A DNA stretch of 64,000 nt, taken from positions 1 through 64,000 of the forward strand of contig QZCP01000479.1 in the NCBI GenBank assembly GCA_003956705.1, given 5' to 3'. A program made the position numbers and the translations under genes. The notes under the pieces were generated by a model, which was given only the letters and a program-made list of their open reading frames with translations, was not told the origin of the DNA and did no database searches. Source of the DNA: Brevipalpus yothersi (Eukaryota; Arthropoda; Arachnida; Trombidiformes; Tenuipalpidae). How positions within the stretch are numbered: the first letter of the stretch is position 1; each line of letters begins with the position of its first letter. This document shows positions 47,613 to 59,427 of the stretch, in pieces.

Positions 47613-48509
47613 ATCTTTTCGTCCAGGAGCAAGCATAGCTTTGGAACCTTTTGATTCTAAGAATTCAGTGTCCTACAGGAAAGAGGAAAAGGAATCAACT
47701 CAACCGCTAATAGAGACACAGATAAAAAAAATAGAAAGAAAAGCAAAAGATATGTGTTCGCTCATGCTCTCATCAACCTGATGGTTCTCCCTTGAAAGAA
47801 CACAATAGAACTTCATCAGAGACAGTAACATTTTGTCAGTGAAAATTCTGATACTTAGGAATCTTTTGATATCTCGAGATGATGAACTGCTCATTTTTGA
47901 CCATGTCGGGGAAATTCTTCTCAAAAATTGTCATACATCACCATTCCTTCTAATAGCCTTTAAACATGTACGTGTATAATAATAGTTGATCTGAACCTGT
48001 ATAGTAAGATAATTGAAAGTGTATAGATAGTAGAGATTGATTAATTTCTTCTTAGTTTTTCCTTGAACTTGGCAAAATATAAAAAAACAGATAGAACACA
48101 AAGCTGTAGCCTCTCGAAAGTTTGGTCAAAGTTCAACAAGAAGATCAATTTATGATCCAATTAATCTCAACACGTCATTCTAACAATTAAAATTGTCATG
48201 GTTCCAATGGATCATTCATCATAAGAGTCCCCCTGGAACGCATTGAGTCTAATCGTTTATATGGAGAAAAGGCCTTATCTTGAGAGAAATTTGTGAACGA
48301 AGTGAGGATTTATTTGAGAATGTTGAAATAAATTAAACTGACTTTTTGAAATCGAACATATATGACGAGAAGCTATGATGCATCATGAGAGGCTTAAATG
48401 AGTGAGGCTATATCTTCTATTTCATCACATCTTTATGAGATATTTGAACTGATAAATAGTTCCAGGAAATAGTTGAGATCATAGCAAGAGAGGATCAACT
48501 AACACTCAC
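47613..48509. other. Spacer inside the second inverted repeat
   Basis: AT-rich, no coding signal recognised. Confidence 0.45.
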
Positions 48510-50247
48510 CTCTTTGTCCAGCAGCTGTCTTTGATAGTCCGGCTGGAGGATCAGATCGGTTTGATGGAGCATTCGATGTATTTTCGGCACGAGGACCACT
48601 AGAAAGGGCAACACTTGATGGTCCAGCAGCAGAAGCGATTGATCCTTCTGGCTGTCTAAAACTTGAAGATGTTACAATGGTTGTTGGAGCTCAAGGAAAA
48701 GCCTGAACAAAATTACCATGGATGAGATTCATGGATTCACGGATTTCATGGTAGCCTAAAGACGAGATAGAAAAAAAAGTCAAAATTGATTTGTAATCAA
48801 TTTATCCAAGCGATTACCAAAATCTTGGCAAGTTATTGAGTTAAACTTGCAAGATGGAAGCTAAGATGAGAAGCTTAATTGAAACAATCAAAAAAAGCTG
48901 AATGATTAAGCTGAGGGAAGAAGGAAAAGCATGAACAAGCTTGATTTCAAAATATGAGAACAAGTTATCTTGGCGAGGTATGTTCCTATCATCTCTTACA
49001 CTCGATGATCCTGTAGGGATAAATATTCAATCAGAGCATCACGAAAGAGAACAATTAAATTAATGATGGTAGAATAAAGCATGATTATGAGAAACTGGAA
49101 TCAAAACAAAACCATGAGCAAATGATTCTCCAAATTTTACTTACGATGCTCGCTTTGGCGTTGGATGGAACTTTGCCCTCAATTCGCATCATTTCTGTTT
49201 GAAGTAATCGGATTATCTTGAGATGAAAGTAGAAATTGTTGGATGAGAAATCGCTGGTGTTCCAAAGCTCCATCATCAGAATCCGAATCAATATTGGGGT
49301 ATTCTCTTCTCCTCTCACATATTTTGGTCATGGCCTCATGTTGCCTCGTTCATCAAGGATCCAGTTAGGCTTATTTTCTCTATTCCCCTTGCTAGGAGCC
49401 ATATCCTCGCTAATCTGAGAGGAGATAGAATCAAATAATTGGAGTGAAAACAATCAGGTGGGAACAATCATGTGAGAATCGAGTAGATAACAATTAACAA
49501 GGAATATACAGGAAAAAAAGCTGATTCCAAGGTAGTTTACCTCTGGTAGAGTTCTCTTCTCTGGAGGTGAAACTTCAGGAGCTAAAACTCACTCTTATCT
49601 CTTTCTTGATCCTTGGTGTTGTAATATTTTCTGAAATGATAGTTGCAATAAAATTGATAGCAATCAGATTAAATTCACAATTGAAATGCATTGGAAGGGA
49701 CTCAAAGGAATCCAAAATAAACGAACTGTGTACAGTGAGTGTGCGAGTGAAAATGAGCTTTCTCTGAGAAAATTTAAAAGAGAACGAAAAGGAAAGCTCT
49801 CAGAAAAAGCTTAAAATTCCGACTTTTTTCAAACTTTTCGCGTTTGGGTTAACTCTTTCAAGTAGCAAAAAGTATGAGTACAACGTGTAACGAGGCAAAA
49901 TCGGAAAGATAGTTTCAAGTGTGAATAAATAATGAAAATAGGAATGAAATGATGATAATCCTCACCTTAGCGTAATTATGATCATTGCCTGAAGGCCAAG
50001 ATTTATGTTCAGGTTCACTTTTCTAAGGATTGAATTCTTCGTAGCATTCAATGGCTGAACAACTCCTCTGGTGGCATTCGATTGCAGATGATGTTCAAAT
50101 TCATGATCCTCAAAATCTGATTTTTTCCGTGAAATTTCTTTGATTTGACTTGCTTTCAGCAGTTGCGACATTGTTTCTTCTTCAGTCGGTCTTGTTTTCT
50201 TCTTCTCTCTCTTAACACCATCTTTCAATGGTTTGGTTAATGGCTTC
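48510..50247 (-). CDS. Unrecognised multi-exon coding region, possibly partial or decaying
   Basis: Coding-like blocks with splice signals: 50247-49966 (KPLTKPLKDGVKREKKK, a basic, Glu-rich stretch), 49581-49541 (PEVSPPEKRTLPE), 49414-49345 (ISEDMAPSKGNRENKPNW, then ILDER), 49194-49145 (MMRIEGKVPSNAKASI) and 48651-48510 (PEGSIASAAGPSSV, then ENTSNAPSNRSDPPAG). Phases agree for the last four if 49345 uses an AG|GCAACA donor; the first block does not join cleanly, so an exon is missing or the gene is broken. No start, stop or domain is certain. The content is low-complexity, basic and Ser/Pro-rich, perhaps nuclear. It lies between the arms of the second inverted repeat. Confidence 0.4.
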
Positions 50248-51548
50248 CTGCGTTCACGTTCAGTATGGACAAGAAGTTAAGCACTTGTGACCAACCGACA
50301 CTTGAGTCCAGTGTATTCTGATAGAGATGGGCGGAAAGGATGAGAGTTGATGATTATAGTGGTTGTTGGAAAAGAGCAAAAAAAAGTTCCACCTGATCAT
50401 TATCTGGAATAAAATTATCCATCATCGATTGAATTCAGATGACCAGCTCACACAGTTATCAATTAAAGAGCTGAAGCTAGAGCTTGATATGAAGTCGTTG
50501 ATTAAACGTTAGAATAATTTCTTTGATCTTTTGAACCGATGAATGAATAGATATCAGAAAACATACATGTACTTGCTTTATATTTATCAGAAGCAAAGAA
50601 GCAAAAATCCAGAAAATCTTTGGATTTTTACCTTCTCTGATCGAAATTCTCATTCTAGAATCGAGATGATTTCTATTTTTCGGCCACTTCTCACTATTTT
50701 ATTGAATAAATAGGCATAAAATCAAGGGCTGTATTGAGCGAAGCTATATTTTTGTGTCTGTACTTGAGTAAAATGATTAATCAGCACTTAAAAGCAAATC
50801 AAAATTCAAGAATCTTGTCCACACCTCAGAAAATTGAATTATTAGGAGAGTTTTCAGACCAAATCATTCGATCTATTAACTTTTTCACCAAATTATACTC
50901 ATTATGCTATATTATACTCTGAGTTAACAAAGTTCACGTATTTTCACTGTATGTTTTCGAAGAAATTTCCAAAATTCTCCAAAGGGCTCTCGAGATACGA
51001 GGTTTCCAAATTAATCATATTTTGAGGGCTGGAAATGAAATGATCGAATACAAAATCTCATTCCCGATGCAAATATAGGCCCGAATAGCCTTAAATATCA
51101 AGATCTTCTCAAATGACCTCTTCTGCCAAGCAAAACCGAATCAAAATGCATAGTAATCTGGCAAAAAGAGAGAAAAATCCATGAGTTCATGTGAGTTATT
51201 GCTTAGATAACTCTTAATTTGAGTTTTTTGTCGATACTTTCGATTTTTTTAACTTGTATTCATGCACCATTTTCGTTTTGAAATAATTCAGAGCTAGCTT
51301 GTCATATGTGTGTTCGTATGTGTTCAGCTGAAGCCTTGTTAGATCGAACAGAGAAGAGATGGTCATAATCAGAGATACCATCAGTCTATTCTCCTCCATA
51401 AGTCGTGAAAATATATAGTAAAGCTCTTTCTAGAATATAAATTGAGAATCAAAATTCTATTCATGCTTGGAGAAAACTCACTTCTTCCGATTTCTTTCCA
51501 GTGGCTAAAAAATCTAATTTGATTTATTTTTACAATATGACTCACTGA
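50248..51548. other. Spacer, nothing clearly recognised
   Basis: A minus-strand frame at 51399-51214 carries a hydrophobic start and a THTYDKLALN-like helix faintly resembling the secreted family, but this is too weak to call. Confidence 0.4.
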
Positions 51549-51752
51549 TTAACAACAATTTAGGATTTGGAAGGTTGCAGCATGCAGATCCCATATATTC
51601 AAAGCAATTTTATTGTAATGATTAACTCGCTTTTGATCCTCTATTGTTTCAAAAACAGGCCCAAACAAGGATCCGGCAAATCTTTTATTGAAGCTGGAGA
51701 GAGAAGTTACCAAAATATTCACAGAAATTAGGCTCTGAAGTGAGAGTTTCAT
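51549..51752 (-). pseudogene. Remnant of the small secreted protein family (copy E)
   Basis: 67 codons from ATG: a hydrophobic leader, then GSLFGPVFETIEDQKRVNHY and NKIALNIW, which parallel DMFGTIYEPIKEKERYDRY and KEFAMARV of copy A. The frame then ends where the first strand should begin, and no second or third exon is seen nearby. Read as a fragment. Confidence 0.5.
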
Positions 51753-53645
51753 TACTCAAATTTTCGAAATATTTTTGTTGTGGTATTTAAATTGAATATT
51801 ATTGCTGGTTAACAGATTAACTTCGTCTATCACAATATTCAAGATGCACAGAAATGAGAGTGAAGAGGACCTTTTCATACCCTTCCCTTCTCGAAATATG
51901 AGTTTCAGTTGAAATCCTATCACACAATTTGAGTAGTATTCAATTAAGATTTAATTTCAGTTGAGCTGAGAAAGTGTTATTCCAGTTGGATTGATTGAAT
52001 TTTTCACCATATAGGGCCGAATGAGTGTTTTTCCTTAATCAGCTGTATACTTTACAAAAGTTGTAAATCCAAATCAGAATGAGATTCCATTTATCTTCAT
52101 GTTCATTGCGGGAACTTTCCCGATCAAACTACTACAACTAGGGTGAGATTTTATTCGAGATACTTCGAATTCCTCCCTACCTGGGTTCCTTCAAATTAAC
52201 ACAAGTAAATGTGATTTTTTCAGTCATCTTGTATGAAGAACTTACATACTGAGCCCTCAGTCTTTTATTTTTTCCTAAATTAAAATTTAAAGCCTAACAA
52301 ACTTATTTTTCGCTATCAATATGGACAGCAAAGAGAATTTTCGGGGAACAAGTGATATATTCTTGAAGAGAAATACATGTATATATGCCCGCTCAAATCA
52401 GTAAAATATTTGCCATATAAATGTCAACACTCAGATCAAGTTTCCTATTTTATAGTGTGAAAATGTAAAGGATCTGTAGCATCGATGTGAGTATAATTTG
52501 GTGAAAAAGTTGATATATCGAATAACTTGACCTGGAATTTTTCCAGAATATTAATATTTTCGGAGTGATGACAAGATTGAAGCCCTTGAATTTGGATCTG
52601 TTTTTGAATGACGATTGATCATTTCCATTCTCTAAGGAACAGGTACAAAAAATACAGTTTTACTCAATGCAGCCCTCGATTACATGGCTACTTAGCAAGA
52701 AATAATGAGAAATGAACAGAAGATAGAAATTACCTCAGTCCTGGAATGAGAACTTTGATCGGCTTTATAACAAGGAATTTTCAATCTATTCTCTTGAGCC
52801 TAGAAAATATATGAGGCCTGAGCATTATTTAGTGATGAAAATTTTCATCATACAATGACCAATTCTAGATGATTTCATCCATCCAGTATATCAAAAGGCC
52901 AATAAGTAGAATCAATATTGCTCTCATTGATCATAAATGAAGGAAAAATTTACCCGGCTCAAGATTTTTGGGATCTTTGTTTCTCGGCTCCTGATGAGAG
53001 CAAGTGTTTCTTCTGGTATCTATTTGTTTATCGGCTCAAATTATGATAACGTTCAATCAATGACTCCATATCAAGCTTGAAAAATACTGCTTTCCTCTCC
53101 GATCCTCTGAATCAAAGAAAAAAATTCTCTTAGTCAATTTCTGAACCGTTTTATAACTACCACGATCAAACTTATCAATGCATCAAACAAGCAAACGACA
53201 GTCCTTTCACCGAAATTTTAGGTTCAATCAGGTTACATGGAACTTAAATGGAACTTTTAGTTGAGACAATTTTAATCTTCCTCTTCTTATTTGCTCTGTT
53301 GATTCCCAGTTCTGAGCTTCAATCACGTAGTGATCATGCATACTCATAAAGATGTGATAAAACGTTTCTTACTCATAAGCTTTTCTTATAATTGACTTTT
53401 AATACACTCATAATACCACATGAACAAAAGACAATTAGCAACTATTAGACAAGAAACCGAAGACAACTTATCCCCTGGATAAATGATCTTGAATGATGGG
53501 AATAGATCGAAAAATTACTGCTTCAAGGTGGCTTGAAGTTCCAAAGCTTAATCAGATCTTGATCTTGATCATCATCTTTTGTTCTCTTCATAGCTCCTAT
53601 CAGTAGTTGAGATATTCTCTTTTATTCCCCTTGTTTAACTTTTGT
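51753..53645. other. AT-rich spacer
   Basis: No open frame of note and no recognised feature. Confidence 0.5.
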
Positions 53646-54453
53646 TCATCTTGGGCAACGGTTGTGAACTTTATGTCCTCGCCCATTATATTCATCTGGA
53701 ACCAAAATTTTTCCATTTATATGTTGAAAGACAACAAGGTGTAAAATCTGTTAATTGAGATAAATTTTGATATTAGAATAATTTGGGATTGAGATGTTAC
53801 TCACTTTTTCTCCATTTTTATTCAAAGCGGACACACTCATCCCAAATTTTTCATGGAATGGCATCTTATAATAAGCCACTATCGGCTTATCAATTTTATA
53901 CTTTGCTAAATAGTCAGCAAAAAACTTGGCATGTTGATCAATTTCGGCTTTGTCTTCCACTTTTATGATAATCGGGTCATGTAGAGTATCGGCGAAATCG
54001 ACATCTGCTAGGTGTGACTCATAATCAATGATGTAAACGTTGAGATATAAACGCTGTTTAGGAGTCAAACAATAGATTGGTCAAAATTTTCAATCGAAAA
54101 ATTTCCACAGGAATAATAAATGTGATACAAACTTTCTTTACACCCTTTTTGCCGCCCATAATAACAACTCGGTTGAGTTTGAGGATAGTTCCATTGATTA
54201 TTTCACATTCGCCCTGAAGGATTGCAACTACATTCAGTTTTGACTTATCAAGCTGTTTAGCATGATCAGTATCTGGAACTTCGGACAATTTTCTCAATGC
54301 TTCAGCCATAGCAAGCTTGCTGTATTTTTCAATCTTCTTTTCATCTTTCACCTCTTTCCAGACAATTCCAAACCAATCCGTTTCACCGTTGATATTGACC
54401 AAGTTGATCAGCAAAATGCTGACCAAAATCATCCACAAGAAACATGGTCTCAT
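53646..54453 (-). CDS. Small secreted protein, divergent family copy D, 3 exons
   Basis: Exons 54453-54133, 54053-53805 and 53747-53646 give 223 residues. Signal peptide MRPCFLWMILVSILLINLV...ING, then DWFGIVWKEVKDEKKIEKY (helix), LNVVAILQGEC, a phase-0 intron after GKKGVKK, LYLNVYIIDYE, helix AEIDQHAKFFADYLAKYKID, IVAYYKMPFH, MSVSALNKNGEK, a second phase-0 intron, and LHLVVFQHINGK. It has the same two-unit plan and the same intron positions as copies A-C, on the opposite strand, with low sequence identity. Only two Cys are obvious in the mature chain (QGEC and NRC), so the disulfide plan differs. Function unknown. Confidence 0.72.
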
Positions 54454-55746
54454 TGCAAAGAATAATAAAATTTTTATAGAGAATAAGTCTAATTAAGTGT
54501 GTATAATAAACGAATCAAATGGTATATGAAACAGAATTTGGACCCTACTTATACAGTTTTTTTGTGGTGTCAATTTCTTCGTGATCGTCGATCCTTCGAC
54601 ATCGATAGAGCATTTAGCAGAAATTTTACATCATCGGAGTAATTTGATAGTTAGTTATTAGTGAGTTTTAGTTATTCTTGTAGAATTTACGTGATTAACA
54701 AGCCCACCTTACCTGCTTTGCCATAAAATAGGAAATTCCACCCACGGTATGACATTTGACTTCAAAAATTCTATCAATCATTTTCCATTAGAGCCAAGAA
54801 GAACTAGCTTCGGAGTTCCAGGTTACACAGTCAAAGATATCAGGAATAATCGAAACAAAGGTGGGTGGAAGAAAAAGAAAAAGCACGGGAAGAGAATGAT
54901 AGGTCTTACCAGGATATTGAAAGATACATGTTCAACCCCCATATACCGTTGCCGATAATAGTCAGAATAGGTTCAAATAAGACATTTGAGTTATTGAATA
55001 ACAAGAAAGCATCATCAACTGGAAAAATCTAACAATTGGATGGAACAAACTCACCAATCATTCTTATATATAGTCAGGTGGAATGGAGATGTATGACGAT
55101 TCAAGAGAAAAATCTCCCGAAATAATCAAAGATGAAAAGTTCATTATCTCGAGACATGTTGTGACCCCAAAACTTTATCATACCGATTTGATCAAGAATC
55201 AGATCGAAAATGGAAGCATTTTCTCGTAGAGAATAGATTGTTGTAGTGTTATTGTCTATCTCCCTTCCTAAAAACACGAGGAATTAACCATCATTGACCT
55301 TCATTTACATAGTCTCCATCAAGTTCTGATGACGGCAAACTTCGATGCCATCTTTCACTCAGTGTATCAAATATTCTCATTCAATCACAGTTATCTACTC
55401 ATTTTTACCGTGAGTTTATCTCATATTTTGATGTGGTTGTCTCTTCTATGGTTCTATTCCTTATTCTTCATGGGAGACATCGCATTACATCAAAAGATTC
55501 CTAAATATCGGAATTTCAACTGGCGAAATGTTACAGTCTCTGAAGAAGTTCCATTAGTTTCTTTCAAGGAAAAACTGTTGAGTGGATAAGAGTACAGGCG
55601 AACACATTTCTTTTGCTATTATTTCTGTTTTTCTACTCTGTATTCATCTTGGAGGATGAGGTAATTTCTCTTTTCTTTCCTGTTTGACACTTAATTCTTA
55701 GAACCGAACGGATGCCAAGATGAGCATGCTCCTAAAGAAAAATTAA
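54454..55746. other. Spacer with two unexplained plus-strand frames
   Basis: Frames at 54749-54958 (Lys-rich middle) and 55329-55589 (hydrophobic) have no family resemblance. I do not call them genes. Confidence 0.4.
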
Positions 55747-56552
55747 CCTTTAAAGTAGCCGAGCGAAGAAGGAAAAGCACTTCAAGCTCAAATTTTGTCA
55801 GTGAGAGATCCTAAAAATGGACTCCAGTGTTTTTAATCAAAATATTCCTTCAAACTGCTCACATCTTCATCAAGAAGTCCTCAAGAAGTTGCCTTATGGT
55901 ACAAATTCATCTCAAATCATAAAGATCGAATGATTTTAACTCATTGACATGTATCAGCTGCACATATTTACTGAATGAATTGTAGTGAAAGTCACTTTGT
56001 TCTTAGGAAATCATAACTTGGGGGGTGCTTTTACCTCGAGAAATTTCTGTTCTGAACTTATACTAAAAATCTGTAAATTTCGAGGTGTATTAAGAAACTT
56101 TAGATGATATTCTCCTTTTCATAACGAAAGTACTCTATCCTGATGGATGTGAGCTTTGACAGGAAAAATTTATCCAGCCATATCTGAAAACAAAACCGAA
56201 AAAATTAGTGGAATGGAATTATGCGATATCATATACACTGACTAGCGATCGAATTCACCAGACCTGAGAAAAATCGAAAATATGGTGAACTTATGAGATA
56301 AACGCTATTCATGATGATTGTCAATTGTGATTAAAAACTAATGAAACTGAGTTGACTATTGGTGCTATTTTGGCGAAATTTTTCCGCGAGATGATTCAAG
56401 GATCAATCTTGACCAAGTTCCCGAGTCCTATCTCTAGATTAATATGGAAAATTCGAGAGAACTAGGAGTTGCAGATAGATTTCAATCTCCCCAAAAATTC
56501 CGTTAGTCTATATTTTCTCCATACACATGAGATGAAATTAATTCAAGTTTTT
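55747..56552 (-). repeat. Right arm of the second long inverted repeat (partner 46838-47612)
   Basis: Reverse complement of the 3' flank of copy C plus about 700 nt beyond it. The two arms lie about 8.1 kb apart and enclose copies D and E and the unrecognised multi-exon region. Confidence 0.85.
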
Positions 56553-58169
56553 AAGTTTACAAAGCCTCTATTCCATATAATCCTTTGTGGAGGCAGAGCC
56601 TACCAACTAATTCAACTCCCTTTTCTTCAATCATCTTCATGCATGGTAAAGTGGCTTCATTTGAATAAAAACAGGCTCTACCATATGATTCTCACCAATG
56701 AGATTCAATAGATCTTGAACCCTGTGCTGATTCCTCTGGAGTTATTTTTCATGGATTTTCCCATCATGAAATTTCGATACTTTTCTTGCATTCTTTCTTC
56801 AGTCTGAGATATCCCCCGAAACGAATTCTTAATTCTTCCGATGAATTTTGAAGCATTTGGAAGGAGTGTAAACAATGGAAGCTCGAATCAAGGGTCATCT
56901 GAACAATGTCTCGCGTAACCTCAAGTGTTTTATTCCTTCTCTTGTCAGGTTATTATGAACCTTCGAATCACTTTCGTTTAGCCAAAGAGCTCATGAGAGG
57001 AAGATTTCGATCTTCGATGCTCTTAGAATATATATTCGGGACGGAAATGTCTTCTCATATTCAAGTAATCCATTCCCTCAGTTCAAGTCCTGAAAAACAG
57101 CCTAAGAGTATTTGATTCGATTTTGAAAACTCATGAAAACGATAATTTATTAGCCAACAATCATATTCAGAGAAAAATTTGTGACTCACAATTCTGCCAA
57201 TTCCTCGGTATTTATATTTTTCTAATCTTTTCTATATATTTCTCTCAATGGACACTGATTTTTTTCTATCATATCCTATTCTAAGAGTAGGAGGATGGAA
57301 GAGAAAGAGAGAGATTCACTCAATTTTTCTCATTTTTTGTTAGAGATGAGGTTCATTGCATCATGTCAATGGATCATTATATGGATCATGATTTTAATTC
57401 AATCATCTGAAATCATGAGGTTTCTAGCAAACTCAAAGAATTTCTCACCCATGATGCGCAATTAACAAATGGGTAGTTTTGCAATTATGAATCTCCAGGA
57501 TGAGAACAAAATTTTTTGCTAATAGGCTTGTCCTCTTCGTTAGCTGGATGAATTGGCGTTCTCAATTATTTCTCCAAGCTCAGAGGAAGATTGATCGGAA
57601 AATTTGCTAGATAAACACCCAAAATTTTTCGCAACTCTTTTTGACAACTCAATTGGGAGGAAGGAATCCCATAGTTCAAAAAAAAATTCTTCTTGAAAAT
57701 GGACTTCTCATGAGACCATGAGAGAAAGCAATGGACTGATTTATTCATCTTGGAGAACTAAAATTCTACCTTCTCTCTGTCTTTCTCTGTCTAGTATTTT
57801 CGTCCATCTTCCACTCTTATAGCCATGAATTGGTCATGAAAAAATTCTAAAATTAGCAGTAATGATCGATCTTGTGTTGAAGAAAACAGAGCTGATTTCA
57901 AATCTTTGTTCACTTCTGAAATAATTTTTATTAGTGTCCAACATTTGAAAACTCTTCATGAAAAAATTGGACCATATTGAGGCATATAATTTATATTCCA
58001 AGCAATAATCTCACTTGTCAATTGAGATCTATCCTAAAGCAGTTTCAATGAGAGAATCTCGTCTGACAAGGATTATTGCGGTAATCATATGAAATACCTT
58101 CATAGCCCGTTTCCAAATTCATGAAGTTCTGAATTGTTCATCGCAGTCGGATTGAATTGAGTGACCAGA
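56553..58169. other. AT-rich spacer
   Basis: A frame at 56906-57115 has no recognisable domain; nothing else is supported. Confidence 0.45.
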
Positions 58170-59427
58170 TCAAAGATCTTTGTCGTCTAGTGTGGCCAAA
58201 CGAATTTTGTTACGGAATTCGGGATCTCCAAAAATCTTGGTCATTTGTAGTGGCTCATCGGTGATTATACCTTGGGCACCAGCACTGGGAATATAAGATA
58301 ACCATTAGGGTAACCAAATCACGCATATTCTATTCTTGAAGAGAATTGTTCTTAACTCACCGAAGACGGGTTCTTTTTATCTCAATATCTTCACGTAACA
58401 GTGCGCTGTTGGCTATCACTTTGGATATCTTTCCTTCTTTCTGGAGATTTACTGATTCAATGAATTTGTAATCAGGGAAACTAATATACTCATAATAATG
58501 ATGTTGCCAAATTTGACTTATCCCTATACCCAATTGGAATAATGCCCAAGCATTTTTGTCAGGCTCTCCGTTCGAAACCCCGAAGGCTAATCGATGGTCA
58601 AAGAGGCTTTTCAGTGTACCTTTCAGTTGCTGACGACAGTACTCAAAGGTGCTTATATCTCTGATATCACGCACTGTTAACACCACGAAAAAATTTCTGT
58701 TCGCTTTTTTCATAATACCCACTAGCTTCACTATAACAGCAGATGCCGCATAATCTTTGCCTTTTCCAGTTATGTCCTTCAGATCAAAGTCTAACATCAG
58801 CATTGTCAATGGTCGGACAGTTTCTGGTTGGATTGAAGAATGAACATGTTAGCATATCATTTAGCTTCCGAGTAGCTGTAAACAGTGGCTCTCATTATGA
58901 TAGCTTGTCTCATATAAACTTTTTATGAGTATACGGATTGGAAATCGAGTTTGTTACAGTCGGAAATAGTAGAGAGCGAAAATTTTCTATCAAAAATTTA
59001 CGGGAAATCAATATAGGTGTATAGATTGAAAGAAATTACTAACTTTGGAGAGACATTAGGAAAATCTTCAATACTTGCAATTCACTCTTAAAAACTTCAA
59101 CTTACTTTTTTCAACAAATGATTCCAGATATGTTGTGAAATCCGTGAATTTGGTATTATAGGCTGATATTAAATTCCCTCCAATTCTCTCGGGCTCCCCG
59201 TTCGATTCAAATTGAACAACACCAAACAATCCATTTGCACCTTCATTTACAGCTTTACTAATCTCCCCGATCGACGGATTGCGCTTTAGCACATACACTG
59301 GCTGTAGACCTTTTCGTGTGAATCGGGTCCCATTCACCGATGTTTTTGGGTTGAATACGAATGATTCGGTTGAATCATTCAGGAAGAAACAGAACAAAAT
59401 TATTACTAAATTCTTTTGGATATTCAT
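58170..59427 (-). CDS. Secreted SMaseD/GDPD-like protein with degenerate active site (copy G), 3 exons
   Basis: Paralogue of the gene at 40.9-41.9 kb. Exons 59427-59106, 58823-58361 and 58284-58170 give 299 residues, the same length as copy F, which supports this Met over an earlier one at 59478. Signal peptide MNIQKNLVIILFCFFLND. Landmarks: PVYVLKRNPSIGEISKAV, GANGLFGVVQFESNGEPE, MLMLDFDLKD, FVVLTVRDIRD, HRLAFGVSNGEP and the C-terminal AGAQGIITDEP. The catalytic His position is Lys, and the metal-ligand acids are replaced by Phe and Val, so the classical reaction is unlikely. The second intron is phase 2 immediately before AGA, exactly as in copy F; the first intron is extra. The C-terminal GxxGIITDEP is better preserved than in copy F. 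Confidence 0.75.

Noticed and set aside
54749..55589. Two plus-strand frames of 69 and 86 codons
   Set aside because: No family resemblance, no splice context, and they lie in repeat-rich spacer.
40884..59427. Calling the GDPD-like pair active phospholipase D enzymes
   Set aside because: The catalytic His and metal-binding acids are replaced in both copies.
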